From Streptomyces californicus (GTDB taxonomy: Bacteria; Actinomycetota; Actinomycetes; Streptomycetales; Streptomycetaceae): a stretch of DNA of 64,000 nt. The notes beneath the pieces were generated by a model, which worked only from the letters and a program-made list of their open reading frames with translations, had not been told where the DNA came from and ran no database searches. The stretch's first letter is position 1, and each line of letters begins with the position of its first letter. The position numbers were made by a program, and so were the translations under genes. The stretch covers positions 62,001-126,000 of the forward strand of contig NZ_JNZZ01000004.1 of NCBI RefSeq assembly GCF_000717645.1. Reading direction: 5' to 3'. Positions 8,307 through 16,383 of the stretch are shown here, one piece after another.

Positions 8307-8483
8307 ATGTTCACCACGGACACCACTGCCACCGACGTCGAGCTCGACCTGGACGCGGCTCTCAACCCGGGCGAGGTCGAGGGCATCTACCGCGACTCCC
8401 GTGAATGCGCGTACCTCGCGCTCCTCGCGGGCGGCGGCGCGCTTCTGCTCTCGCCCCCGACCCCCCGCCCGAAGAAGGGCTGA
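8307..8483 (+). CDS. Short peptide (58 aa), candidate precursor or membrane peptide
   Basis: The preferred start is the ATG at 8307 (MFTTDTTATDV). The frame can be extended 28 codons upstream, but that part is proline/cysteine-rich and falls in the promoter region. The peptide has three parts: an acidic N-terminal stretch (residues 5-26, VELDLDAALNPGEVEG), a single Cys at 34 followed by a hydrophobic glycine-bearing stretch (35-49, AYLALLAGGGALLLS), and a Pro/Lys tail (PPTPRPKKG). An acidic leader followed by a short distinct C terminus suits a ribosomally made precursor peptide; a small membrane peptide is equally possible. It is followed after 10 bp by four genes that overlap one another. 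No known family is recognised. Confidence 0.65.
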   Translation: MFTTDTTATDVELDLDAALNPGEVEGIYRDSRECAYLALLAGGGALLLSPPTPRPKKG

Positions 8484-8493
8484 ACGTCGGAAC

Positions 8494-9201
8494 ATGGACC
8501 AGACACATGCGTCGTCGCCCCTCGCGGGCGCCGTGCATGACCTGGCAACAGAGGTGGTCCTCGCTCTTCGGAGCGGGGACCACCTCGCCACGGTGTGCGG
8601 CGCTGCGGGAATCGACGAGGAGAATCGGACCGGAATCGCGGCGGCACGGGTCATCGGGGCCGACCTGCTGCTGCCGAGCGTGCTGTACGGGCGGAATCCG
8701 CACCCGGGTGACGTCGCCGTCCTCGACCGGGCGGTGCGGGAGTTCCCGCCGAAGCCCGACGCCCCCGCCGCCACGGCGTGGAGCCACTGGCACATGATCT
8801 CCACGCTCCGGCGGATGGCCCCGCCGCCCCCGGGAGGGGCCGCCCCCACCGCGTACGCGGAGCCCGACGCCGCCTGGCTGGTCGAAGCCCCCTGGCAGGC
8901 GTTCACCCACCAGCTGTCGGTCCTCGCACCGCTCGCCGTCCCGGCCGCCCCCTCGGCCGTCCAGCGGGCCGCGGCCGGCCGGACCGTCGACCTGGCGCGC
9001 GGCTTCGTCCGCGCGGTGCGGCGGCGCGACTGGCTCCAGGCGGCCGGCGCGGGCCGCTGGCTCGCCGCGCTCGGCGACGCACCGGCCACCCTCGGCCTGG
9101 ACAGCGGCCTCGACTTCGTCGAGCAGATGGGCGGCCACGACCCCCGGGTGGCCCTGCACGTCCGCGCCGCCCGGCTGATGGACGGGGCGGGCGCACGGTG
9201 A
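8494..9201 (+). CDS. Unrecognised helical protein, second gene of the peptide operon
   Basis: A 235-residue protein (MDQTHASSPLAG...) beginning 10 bp after the peptide stop. It appears mostly helical, with alanine/leucine-rich segments and no signal peptide or membrane helix. Notable short motifs are 'WSHWHMIS' (about residue 100) and 'APWQAFTHQLSVL'. No catalytic signature is recognised. Its stop overlaps the GTG start of the next gene (GTGA), so it belongs to the same coupled operon. It could be a peptide-binding or scaffold partner for the two paralogues that follow, but this rests on position only. Confidence 0.75.
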   Translation: MDQTHASSPLAGAVHDLATEVVLALRSGDHLATVCGAAGIDEENRTGIAAARVIGADLLLPSVLYGRNPHPGDVAVLDRAVREFPPKPDAPAATAWSHWHMISTLRRMAPPPPGGAAPTAYAEPDAAWLVEAPWQAFTHQLSVLAPLAVPAAPSAVQRAAAGRTVDLARGFVRAVRRRDWLQAAGAGRWLAALGDAPATLGLDSGLDFVEQMGGHDPRVALHVRAARLMDGAGAR

Positions 9202-10217
9202 CGACGACCGCGACCCAGGAGCCGAGCGGGCGCCCCGGTCCCGGCGCGGGCTCCGGGGCCGCGCTCGCCGTCCTCCCCGGCGTCCTGCGCGCCGCCCTCG
9301 GCTGGACCGACGCGCACCGGGCCCGCTTCGCGCTCCCCGACGACGTCCTGGAGCCCCACACCCAGGTCAACGGCACGCTGAAGCCGCTGGGCGAGCTGGC
9401 CCAGCTCGGCTCCACCATCCAGCGCACCACCGCCCCCGGCACCCCGGAGCACGAGGTGGCCGGGGACCTCGTCGCGTACGCCTGGGAGCAGGTGCGCGAG
9501 GGCGCGCTGCTGCTGGAGCTGCTGCGCGCCGAGCCGTTCGCCGCGTACCCGTACGAGATCTACGCCGCGTTCGCCGGGTACGGGCTGCGCCACGAGGGGT
9601 TCGAGGCGCTGGCCCGCCCGCTCACCGCGACCCGTGCCTGGGCCCACACCGAGCAGCACGCCAACCGCCAGCTCGGCCTGGTCAACTCCGAGCGGCGGGT
9701 CGGCACGCCCACCCACACCGACGCGGGCGCGGTGCTCTCCCGGACCTGGCTGGGCGGTCTCTCGGAGCCGTGGATGTTCGAGGGCCCGTCCGGCTACGCG
9801 CTGACCCACACCGTCTTCCACCTCACCGACTGGGGCCGGATGCCGGACCGGGTGCCGGAGAAGATCGACGGCTATCTGCGGACCTGGCTGCCCGCCTGGA
9901 CCGACGGCTGCCTGGAGAGCGGCCAGTGGGACCTGACCGGCGAGCTGCTCGCGGTGGCGGCCTCCCTTCCTGGCCCCGCCCCCGCCGGACTGCTGGACGC
10001 GGTCTGGCCGGTGCTCGCGGGCGTCCAGCACCCGACCGGCTGCGTCCCGGAGACCGGCGCACCGGCCGAGGACCCGGCGCCGGACCCGTACCCCTTCATC
10101 GACTGCTACCACTCCACGCTCGTCACGGCCTTCGCGGCGGCCCTGTCCCTGAGGTCGCTGCGCCCGCCGGAGCAGACGGACGGGCCCCCGCCCGGCCGGG
10201 AAAGGCGCACCGCATGA
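9198..10217 (+). CDS. HLTDWG-motif protein A, paralogue of the next gene (DUF6895-like?)
   Basis: A 339-residue soluble protein starting at the GTG that overlaps the upstream stop. It aligns with the following gene over almost its whole length. Shared blocks are an N-terminal 'LGW...H...F', 'LKPLGELA.LG', 'HTVFHLTDWG', 'WLP.W......W.L.GELL.V', and a C-terminal 'YH.TLV.AFA.ALS'. The regular spacing of helices with conserved His and Trp suggests an alpha/alpha repeat fold. I believe these resemble proteins annotated as DUF6895, but could not check. The conserved 'HxxFHLTDWG' could form an active or metal site. The function is unknown. Confidence 0.72.
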   Translation: MTTTATQEPSGRPGPGAGSGAALAVLPGVLRAALGWTDAHRARFALPDDVLEPHTQVNGTLKPLGELAQLGSTIQRTTAPGTPEHEVAGDLVAYAWEQVREGALLLELLRAEPFAAYPYEIYAAFAGYGLRHEGFEALARPLTATRAWAHTEQHANRQLGLVNSERRVGTPTHTDAGAVLSRTWLGGLSEPWMFEGPSGYALTHTVFHLTDWGRMPDRVPEKIDGYLRTWLPAWTDGCLESGQWDLTGELLAVAASLPGPAPAGLLDAVWPVLAGVQHPTGCVPETGAPAEDPAPDPYPFIDCYHSTLVTAFAAALSLRSLRPPEQTDGPPPGRERRTA

Positions 10218-11143
10218 GCAGCGGCATCCAGCAGATCCACGACGTCGGGGCCAAGGCCCTGGGCTGGCTGTACGAGCACCGGGAGGGGTTCCGGCTGGAG
10301 GCCGACCCGTCCCCGGAGGCGGGCGTGCTGGACCGGTTCAAGCCGCTGGGCGAGCTGGCGCTGATCGGGAAGGTCATCTTCCGCGAGGGCGTGGCCGGCT
10401 CCCAGCAGTCCTCCCTCGCCCGCAAGCTGCTCGACCACGCCTGGCACGAGCTGCTGGACTCCGGGGCGCGGCTGCTGGACGGCCAGCGGCGCGAGCCGCT
10501 CTCGCCGGTGCCGCTGGAGGTCTACGTACCGTTCCGGGAGCTGGGGTACCGGCAGCCCGAGCTGGAGTCCGCGATCCGGCTCAATCACCGTCTGGCGAGC
10601 TGGGCGGCGCTGGAGGTGCTGCCGGTGCGGCGGCTGGGGCTGAGCGCGATCGAGCGGCGGTTCGGAGTGGAGCCGAGCGTTCCGGAGACGGCGGCGCTGG
10701 CCCACACCTGGCTGGCGCGGCGGCCCGAGCCGTGGACGGTCGAGGGCCACATCGGCTACGACATCACGCACACCGTCTTCCACCTCACCGACTGGGGCGA
10801 GAAGCCGGACGGGCTGCCCGAGGACATCGCGGAGTACCTGGCACTGTGGCTGCCGGTCTGGCTGGACGACTGGCTGGACCTGAAGCGCTGGGACCTGCTG
10901 GGCGAGCTGCTGGTCGTGGACGCGTGCCTGCCGGAGCCGACGCTGGAGGCGGCGGCCTGGCAGGGGTTCGCGCAGGCGCAGGAGCCGGACGGGGCGATGC
11001 CGGTGGTCGGGGGGATGCCGGAGGGGGACGAGGAGTCGGTGTTCGACCTCGTCTACCACCCGACGCTGGTCGCCGCGTTCGCCTCGGCGCTCGCGATGTC
11101 CCGCGCCCTGTCCGACCTCAGCGCCGCACCGGCCCCGGCATGA
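10214..11143 (+). CDS. HLTDWG-motif protein B, paralogue of the preceding gene (DUF6895-like?)
   Basis: A 309-residue protein whose ATG overlaps the previous stop (ATGA). It begins MSSGIQQIHDVGAKALGWLYEHREGF and carries the same series of blocks as its neighbour: 'FKPLGELALIGK', 'ITHTVFHLTDWGEKPDG', 'WLPVWLDDWLDLKRWDLLGELLVVD' in pieces, and 'VYHPTLVAAFASALAMS'. Two diverged copies in tandem suggest duplication followed by specialisation, or a heterodimer. There is no signal peptide. Its stop overlaps the start of the hydrolase gene. The role is unknown. Confidence 0.74.
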   Translation: MSSGIQQIHDVGAKALGWLYEHREGFRLEADPSPEAGVLDRFKPLGELALIGKVIFREGVAGSQQSSLARKLLDHAWHELLDSGARLLDGQRREPLSPVPLEVYVPFRELGYRQPELESAIRLNHRLASWAALEVLPVRRLGLSAIERRFGVEPSVPETAALAHTWLARRPEPWTVEGHIGYDITHTVFHLTDWGEKPDGLPEDIAEYLALWLPVWLDDWLDLKRWDLLGELLVVDACLPEPTLEAAAWQGFAQAQEPDGAMPVVGGMPEGDEESVFDLVYHPTLVAAFASALAMSRALSDLSAAPAPA

Positions 11144-12258
11144 CGGACACGACGGCGCTCCCGGAGTCCGCCGCCCCGGCGGACCCGGCCACCGCGCGCC
11201 TGCTGGCCGAGGCGGCCGGCCGGATCGACGCCCCGGACGTGGTGCTCGCGCTCAGCCGGAACGGCGCGCGCACCGTGCACACCGGCGGCGACGGCGCCCC
11301 CGGCCCGGTCCCCCGCGAACGGCTGGCCCACGAACTGGGCTCGGCGTCGAAGCCGTACGCCGGGCTGCTGCTGGCCCGGCTCGTGGCGCAGGGCCGGGTC
11401 CGGTACGAGGACCGGGCGGCGGACCTGCTGGCCCCGGGCTTCCCGGTGCACCCGGCGGTGCGCCGGATCACCCTGCGCCATCTGCTCACCCACACCTCGG
11501 GGCTGCCGGGGCTGCCCGCCGACTTCTACCCGCAGGCGGTACCCCGCTGGTCGACCGACCCGTACGGCGGCTACCCGGCCGACCGCGTGGTCCGGGCCTT
11601 CCTGCGGGCCCGGCCGCGCCACCGGCCCGGGACCCGCTGGCACTACTCGAACTTCGCCGTCTCGGTCCTCGGCCACACCCTGGCGGCGGCCACCGGGACA
11701 CCGTGGGAGGTGCTGCTGCACCAACAGGTGCTGGCCCCGCTGCGCCTGGACGCGACCCGGGTGCGGCCGGGCCCGGAGGGCACGGAGGCGGTGGGCCACC
11801 GCCGGGACGGGACGCCGGTGCCCGCGCTGGACACCGGGGGGTTCACGGCGGCGGGCGCGGTGCGGGCGACCCCGCTGGACATGCTCACGTTCCTGGAGGC
11901 GCACACGGCGGGTGCGGGACTCGGCGGTCCGGAGTCCACCGGTCCGGGACTCACCGGCCCGGAGCTCACCGGTCCGGAGCTCACCGATCCGACGCTGGCG
12001 GCGGCGCTGGCGGAGGTCCGGCGTCCGGTGCTGCGGCGCGGTCTGCGGCACACGCACACCCACACGCTGACGTGGTTCCACCACCCGTCCCCGTACGGCC
12101 CGGTCCTCTTCCACGCCGGGGCGACCCTCGGCCAGCAGGCGTTCCTGGGGTTCCGCCCGGACACCGGGCTCGCCGTGGCGGCGACGGCGACGCGGCGGGT
12201 GCACCGGGCGGACACGTTCGTGGCGACGGCGTACGGGCTGCTGACGGAGACGCCGTAG
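11140..12258 (+). CDS. Beta-lactamase-fold serine hydrolase, last gene of the peptide operon
   Basis: A 372-residue class C beta-lactamase / DD-peptidase fold protein. It has the nucleophile motif S68-A-S-K71, the second motif Y169-S-N171 and a C-terminal 'FHAGATLG' (about residue 325) in place of KTG. No signal peptide is seen, unusual for a cell-wall enzyme, so it probably acts in the cytoplasm. Members of this fold act as esterases, amidases and peptide cyclases. In this operon it could process or cyclise the small peptide, an inference from position only. It starts on the previous stop (ATGA). A run of four five-residue repeats (GPExT-like) is inserted near residues 263-282. Confidence 0.85.
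   Translation: MTDTTALPESAAPADPATARLLAEAAGRIDAPDVVLALSRNGARTVHTGGDGAPGPVPRERLAHELGSASKPYAGLLLARLVAQGRVRYEDRAADLLAPGFPVHPAVRRITLRHLLTHTSGLPGLPADFYPQAVPRWSTDPYGGYPADRVVRAFLRARPRHRPGTRWHYSNFAVSVLGHTLAAATGTPWEVLLHQQVLAPLRLDATRVRPGPEGTEAVGHRRDGTPVPALDTGGFTAAGAVRATPLDMLTFLEAHTAGAGLGGPESTGPGLTGPELTGPELTDPTLAAALAEVRRPVLRRGLRHTHTHTLTWFHHPSPYGPVLFHAGATLGQQAFLGFRPDTGLAVAATATRRVHRADTFVATAYGLLTETP
11926..11985 (+). repeat. Four tandem 15-bp repeats inside the hydrolase gene
   Basis: Units of the type ggtccggagctcacc, four copies with small changes, encode GPEST-GPGLT-GPELT-GPELT. It is a likely site of strain-to-strain length variation in a surface loop. Confidence 0.75.
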
Positions 12259-12335
12259 CCCCTGCTGCCCACCGGACAGCCACCCCTGCCCCGACGAACC
12301 GAACCAACCGGATCAAACCCGGATCAACCGGACCG

Positions 12336-13226
12336 CTACGGCTGCTTCCGCGTCCCTTCGGCCTTCTCCGCGTTCTTGGCGGCGACCACCGCGTCGAACA
12401 CCTCCCGCTTGGGCAGCCCGGCGTCGGCGGCGACGGCGGCGATGGCCTCCTTGCGCCGCTCCCCCGCCTCCTCCCTCACCCGTACGCGCCTCACCAGCTC
12501 CTCGGCGTCCAGCTCCTGCGGTCCGGTGTCGGGGGCGCCCTGCACCACCACGGTGATCTCGCCGCGCACCCCGTCCGCGGCCCATACCGCCAGCTCGCCG
12601 AGCGGGCCGCGCTTGACCTCCTCGTACGTCTTGGTCAGCTCCCGGCACACGGCGGCGCGACGGTCCGCGCCGAACACCTCGGCCATCGCGGCGAGGGTGT
12701 CGTCCAGCCGGTGCGGGGCCTCGAAGAAGACCATCGTGCGCCGCTCGTCGGTGTTCTCGCGGAGCCGGGAGAGACGTTCACCGGCCTTGCGCGGCAGGAA
12801 CCCCTCGAAGCAGAAGCGGTCCACGGGCAGCCCGGACAGGGCGAGCGCGGTGAGCACGGCGCTCGGGCCGGGGACGGCGGTGACCCGGATGTCCTGCTCC
12901 ACGGCGGCGGCGACGAGCCGGTAGCCGGGATCGGAGACGGACGGCATCCCGGCGTCGGTGACCAGCAGGACGCGCGCGCCACCGGTCAGGGCCTCCACCA
13001 GCTCCGGCGTGCGGGCCGACTCGTTCCCCTCGAAGTAGGAGACGACACGCCCCGAGGTGTGGACGCCGAGCGCCTGCGTGAGCCTGCGCAGCCGCCGGGT
13101 GTCCTCGGCGGCGACGACGTCGGCCCGCTCCAGTTCGGCGGCGAGGCGCGGCGGGGCGTCCGCCACGTCACCGATGGGGGTCCCTGCGAGCACGAGCGTT
13201 CCAGTCGTTCCAGTCACATCAGCCAT
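12336..13226 (-). CDS. rsmI: 16S rRNA (cytidine-1402-2'-O)-methyltransferase RsmI
   Basis: A 296-residue tetrapyrrole-methylase-fold enzyme that 2'-O-methylates C1402 in the decoding centre of 16S rRNA. Family blocks are 'LVLAGTPIGDVADAPPRL' at the N terminus, 'VVAAEDTRRLRRL', 'GARVLLVTDAGMPSVSDPG' (SAM site) and 'FEGFLPRKAGER'. The ATG at 13226 (MADVTGTTG) is chosen because homologues begin close to the 'TLVLAGTPIG' strand; the frame is open 69 bp further up. It is divergent from the O-mannosyltransferase gene, with about 50 bp between the two starts. Confidence 0.95.
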   Translation of the reverse strand: MADVTGTTGTLVLAGTPIGDVADAPPRLAAELERADVVAAEDTRRLRRLTQALGVHTSGRVVSYFEGNESARTPELVEALTGGARVLLVTDAGMPSVSDPGYRLVAAAVEQDIRVTAVPGPSAVLTALALSGLPVDRFCFEGFLPRKAGERLSRLRENTDERRTMVFFEAPHRLDDTLAAMAEVFGADRRAAVCRELTKTYEEVKRGPLGELAVWAADGVRGEITVVVQGAPDTGPQELDAEELVRRVRVREEAGERRKEAIAAVAADAGLPKREVFDAVVAAKNAEKAEGTRKQP

Positions 13227-13279
13227 CCTCGCAGCACGGGCAGCGCCCTTCGCACAGATGCGTTCCCTACGATGGCGCG

Positions 13280-15049
13280 GTGACGAGTACCGCACCCGAG
13301 ACCCGGCGGGGCCACGACGCCGGGGAGCCGCTCGGCGAACAGCCGACCTCCTGGCAACGGCGGCTGCGCCGCTTCGGCTACCTCCCGCGCCCGGAGACCC
13401 CCCTGCGCGCGAGGCTGGACCCGCCGTACACGCGGCCCGGCCGCCAGGTGTGGTCGGTGCTCGCGGTCCCCCCGCGCGTGGCCGAACGGCTGGTGCGCTG
13501 GTCCGGCTGGGGCGGGCCGCTGCTGGTCACGCTGGTCGCCGGGCTGCTGCGGTTCTGGAACCTGGGCAAGCCGCACGCGGTGATATTCGACGAGACGTAC
13601 TACGCCAAGGACGCGTGGGCGCTGGTCAACCAGGGGTACGAGGGTGCCTGGCCCAAGGACGTCGACAAGCAGATCCTGAACGACCCGTCCTCGGTGCCGA
13701 TCCCGACCGATCCGGGCTACGTGGTCCACCCGCCGGTCGGGAAGTGGATCATCGGCTTCGGTGAACAGCTCTTCGGCTTCACGCCGTTCGGCTGGCGGTT
13801 CATGGTCGCGGCGCTCGGCACGCTCTCCGTCCTGCTGCTCTGCCGGATCGGGCGGCGGCTGTTCCGCTCCACGTTCCTGGGGTGCCTCGCGGGGCTGCTG
13901 CTCGCGGTGGACGGCCTGCACTTCGTGATGAGCCGGACCGCGCTGCTCGACCTGATCGTCATGTTCTTCGTGCTGGCCGCGTTCGGCTGCCTGGTGGTGG
14001 ACCGGGACCACGCCCGCCGCCGGCTGGCCGCCGCGCTACCGGTGGACGAGGAGGGGGTGCTGCGCCCGGACGCCCGGGTAGCGGAAACCTTGCGCCTGGG
14101 GTGGCGGCCGTGGCGGCTGGCGGCGGGCGTGATGCTGGGCCTGGCCTTCGCCACGAAGTGGAACGGCCTGTACGTCCTGGCCGCGTTCGGCCTGATGACG
14201 GTGGTGTGGGACGTGGGCGCGCGGCGCACGGCGGGCGCGGTCCACCCGTACCGGGCGGTGCTGCGCCGGGACCTGATCCCCGCGTTCGTCTCCACGGTCC
14301 CGGTCGCGATCGTCACGTACCTCGTCTCGTGGACCGGCTGGATCGTCACGGACAAGGGCTACTACCGGAACTGGGCGGCCACCGAGGGCAAGGGCTCCAC
14401 CTGGTCCTGGCTCTTCCCGGACTGGCTGCGCAGCCTGTGGCACTACGAGAACCAGGTGTACGACTTCCACGTCGGCCTGACCTCCGGCCACACCTACGAG
14501 TCGAACCCGTGGAGCTGGCTGGTGCTGGGCCGCCCCGTCTCGTACTTCTACGAGGAGCAGACGGGCTGCCCGGAGTCGTCCACGGGCAAGTGCGCCTCCG
14601 AGGTGCTGGCCATCGGCACCCCGCTGCTGTGGTGGCTGGCGTGCTTCGCCCTGGCGTACGTGGTGTGGCGCTGGTTCTTCCGCCGCGACTGGCGGGCCGG
14701 CGCGATCGCCTGCGGTGTGGCGGCGGGCTGGCTGCCCTGGTTCTTCTACCAGGAGCGGACGATCTTCCTCTTCTACGCGGTGGTGTTCGTCCCGTTCCTC
14801 TGCCTCGCGGTCACGATGATGCTGGGCGCGGTCATCGGCCCGGCGGCGGGCACGGGGGCCAGGGCCGACCTGGGCCTCACGAAGGACGACCCGACCGGCG
14901 AACGCCGCCGCACCCTGGGCGCGATCACGGTGGGCGTGCTGGTGCTCCTGGTCATCTGGAACTTCATCTACTTCTGGCCGCTGTACACGGGGACCTCGAT
15001 CCCGGAGGACTTGTGGCGGGACCGGATGTGGCTGGACACGTGGGTCTAG
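13280..15049 (+). CDS. pmt: Protein O-mannosyltransferase (GT39 / PMT family)
   Basis: A 589-residue integral membrane glycosyltransferase. It uses polyprenyl-phosphate-mannose to mannosylate secreted proteins, as yeast PMTs and actinobacterial Pmt do. The first extracellular loop carries the acidic catalytic motif 'FDETYYAKDAW' after the first transmembrane helix ('LRFWNLGKPH'). About ten further hydrophobic segments follow, with 'SRTALLDLIVMFF' and the conserved 'VDGLHFVMSR' stretch. The GTG start is 54 bp from divergent rsmI; this rsmI-pmt pairing is a known actinobacterial arrangement. Substrates are probably lipoproteins and wall enzymes such as others in this window. Confidence 0.94.
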   Translation: MTSTAPETRRGHDAGEPLGEQPTSWQRRLRRFGYLPRPETPLRARLDPPYTRPGRQVWSVLAVPPRVAERLVRWSGWGGPLLVTLVAGLLRFWNLGKPHAVIFDETYYAKDAWALVNQGYEGAWPKDVDKQILNDPSSVPIPTDPGYVVHPPVGKWIIGFGEQLFGFTPFGWRFMVAALGTLSVLLLCRIGRRLFRSTFLGCLAGLLLAVDGLHFVMSRTALLDLIVMFFVLAAFGCLVVDRDHARRRLAAALPVDEEGVLRPDARVAETLRLGWRPWRLAAGVMLGLAFATKWNGLYVLAAFGLMTVVWDVGARRTAGAVHPYRAVLRRDLIPAFVSTVPVAIVTYLVSWTGWIVTDKGYYRNWAATEGKGSTWSWLFPDWLRSLWHYENQVYDFHVGLTSGHTYESNPWSWLVLGRPVSYFYEEQTGCPESSTGKCASEVLAIGTPLLWWLACFALAYVVWRWFFRRDWRAGAIACGVAAGWLPWFFYQERTIFLFYAVVFVPFLCLAVTMMLGAVIGPAAGTGARADLGLTKDDPTGERRRTLGAITVGVLVLLVIWNFIYFWPLYTGTSIPEDLWRDRMWLDTWV

Positions 15050-15115
15050 CTGGGAGAACGGCGGGCGGCCGGTAAATCCGTCGCCCGCCTCCGGCCGGCG
15101 GAGGACAATGCCGGG

Positions 15116-15739
15116 ATGGGTACGGACATGCACGGGTTCATCGAGTGCCGCTGGGACCGCTGGCTCGACGAGGACGATCGTGAGTGGTTCCGGGCCATCG
15201 ATCTCTCGCACCTCTACAACGGGCGCGACTACGTCGCCTTCGGCTCGTTGTTCGGTGTCCGCGACGCCGTGTCGTTCCGCCCGCTCGCCGACCACCGAGG
15301 CATCCCGCGGGACGCGTCGAGGGAGGTCCTCACCACCCTGGAGACCTGGGGTGATGACCGGCACGGGGAGTCCTGGATCACCTGGGCGGAGCTGACGGCC
15401 GCCGACGGGGACGAGGTGTCGAACGAGGTCGACGGCTGTGTCCACGAGTTCCGCCGGGGTTCTGACGGCAGTTGGACGATGCACGGACGAAACACCGACC
15501 TCACCCGCTTCGCGGAGCTCTCCGGCCTCACGGGTCCCCGGCAGATCCTCTCCGCGGGCACCGTGTTCCCCGAGAACACCGAGTGGCCGGACGGCGACCG
15601 CCTCTTCCGCGTGGGCCGCCTGCGGCGGAAGGACGTCGTGCCCGACAGCGAATGGGGCGCGGTCTGGTCGGTGATGCGGACGCTGGCGAACCTGCACGGC
15701 GAGGAGGGCGTCCGGCTGGTCGTCTGGTTCGACGGCTGA
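15116..15739 (+). CDS. Hypothetical protein of the 'MGTDMHGFIE' type
   Basis: A 207-residue soluble protein beginning MGTDMHGFIECRWDRWLD. A GGAGG lies 11-12 bases before the ATG at 15116. The N-terminal 'G-D-x-H-G-x-x-E' pattern, rich in Trp and Asp, occurs in phage-borne and chromosomal hypothetical proteins of unknown role. No catalytic or membrane motif is visible. The gene stands alone between the O-mannosyltransferase gene and a region of gene debris, so it may be part of an old insertion. Confidence 0.72.
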   Translation: MGTDMHGFIECRWDRWLDEDDREWFRAIDLSHLYNGRDYVAFGSLFGVRDAVSFRPLADHRGIPRDASREVLTTLETWGDDRHGESWITWAELTAADGDEVSNEVDGCVHEFRRGSDGSWTMHGRNTDLTRFAELSGLTGPRQILSAGTVFPENTEWPDGDRLFRVGRLRRKDVVPDSEWGAVWSVMRTLANLHGEEGVRLVVWFDG

Positions 15740-15787
15740 CAGGAGCTGCTCCCTGAGCAGGCGGCGACGCACCGAGCACGTCACCCT

Positions 15788-15910
15788 TCACACGGCAACC
15801 AGCCGCACTCTGTCACCACACAGCTTGGTCGTGTCGTCGATGTCCGAGGTCAGCAAGACCACCGGGCGCTGCTGCCGCAGGGCGGCCTCCGCCACCGTCC
15901 GGGTACAGCC
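15788..15910 (-). pseudogene. C-terminal remnant of a PIN-domain protein
   Basis: The minus-strand frame ends 'AEAALRQQRPVVLLTSDIDD' followed by 'TTKLCGDRVRLVAV'. This matches the last third of PIN-domain ribonucleases (VapC-like), where 'LTSDxDD' holds a metal-binding Asp. Upstream, the frame continues into arginine-rich sequence and then a large hairpin with no recognisable PIN N terminus, so only a fragment remains. It fits decay of an old toxin gene. Confidence 0.55.
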
Positions 15911-15958
15911 GTATCCGGTCCTCGCCCGGCGCCTTCCGTACACGCGTCTTCCGTTACA

Positions 15959-16012
15959 CACCACATGCGGGTGGCCGCGACGGTGTCTTGTCGCGGCCAC
16001 CCGCATGTGGTG
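15959..16012. terminator. 23-bp perfect inverted repeat (large hairpin)
   Basis: Positions 15959-15981 and 15990-16012 are exact reverse complements, with an 8-nt loop (ggtgtctt). It is the longest perfect stem I found in the window. It lies between the PIN remnant and a small membrane-protein gene on the same strand. It could be a strong intrinsic terminator without a U tract, or the trace of a mobile element. Confidence 0.6.
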
Positions 16013-16034
16013 CTGGAGCAGGCTGCTGGTCAGC

Positions 16035-16190
16035 CTAGAAGTAATGCTTTCGCCCACCGACCGCGCGGCCGGTCGCGCCGAGGATCCACAGGACCGCTCC
16101 GACGACGATGAGAATTCCGCCGACCGTAGTCAGCAGCGGCACGCCGACGAGCATGCCAATGATGAGCAGAAGAAGTCCAAGGAGAATCAT
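16035..16190 (-). CDS. Small two-helix membrane protein (DUF6131-like)
   Basis: A 51-residue protein beginning MILLGLLLLIIGMLVGV. It has two hydrophobic segments with a short turn (PLLTTVGG) and ends 'GRAVGGRKHYF'. That ending and size match the small membrane proteins often annotated as DUF6131 in actinobacteria. A start 12 bp upstream (MGLGMILL) is also possible; the longer frame reaches to 16331 but has no support. A GGGATTAGG precedes the chosen ATG. The function is unknown. Confidence 0.72.
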   Translation of the reverse strand: MILLGLLLLIIGMLVGVPLLTTVGGILIVVGAVLWILGATGRAVGGRKHYF

Positions 16191-16383
16191 GCCTAATCCC
16201 ATCGCCGAGTCCGAGTAGGTGCGTGAACACCCACAGTTCGCAACGGTCGCGGTGCACCCGATCGATCGGTTCCGGCGGTGGAACACCACCAGAACTCGTT
16301 GCGTTCGTCCTAGTGCCCCACCCCTCGGCACTTACACACATCACATACACACTTCATCGAAATTCTGTTCGCCGCCTTCGTGA

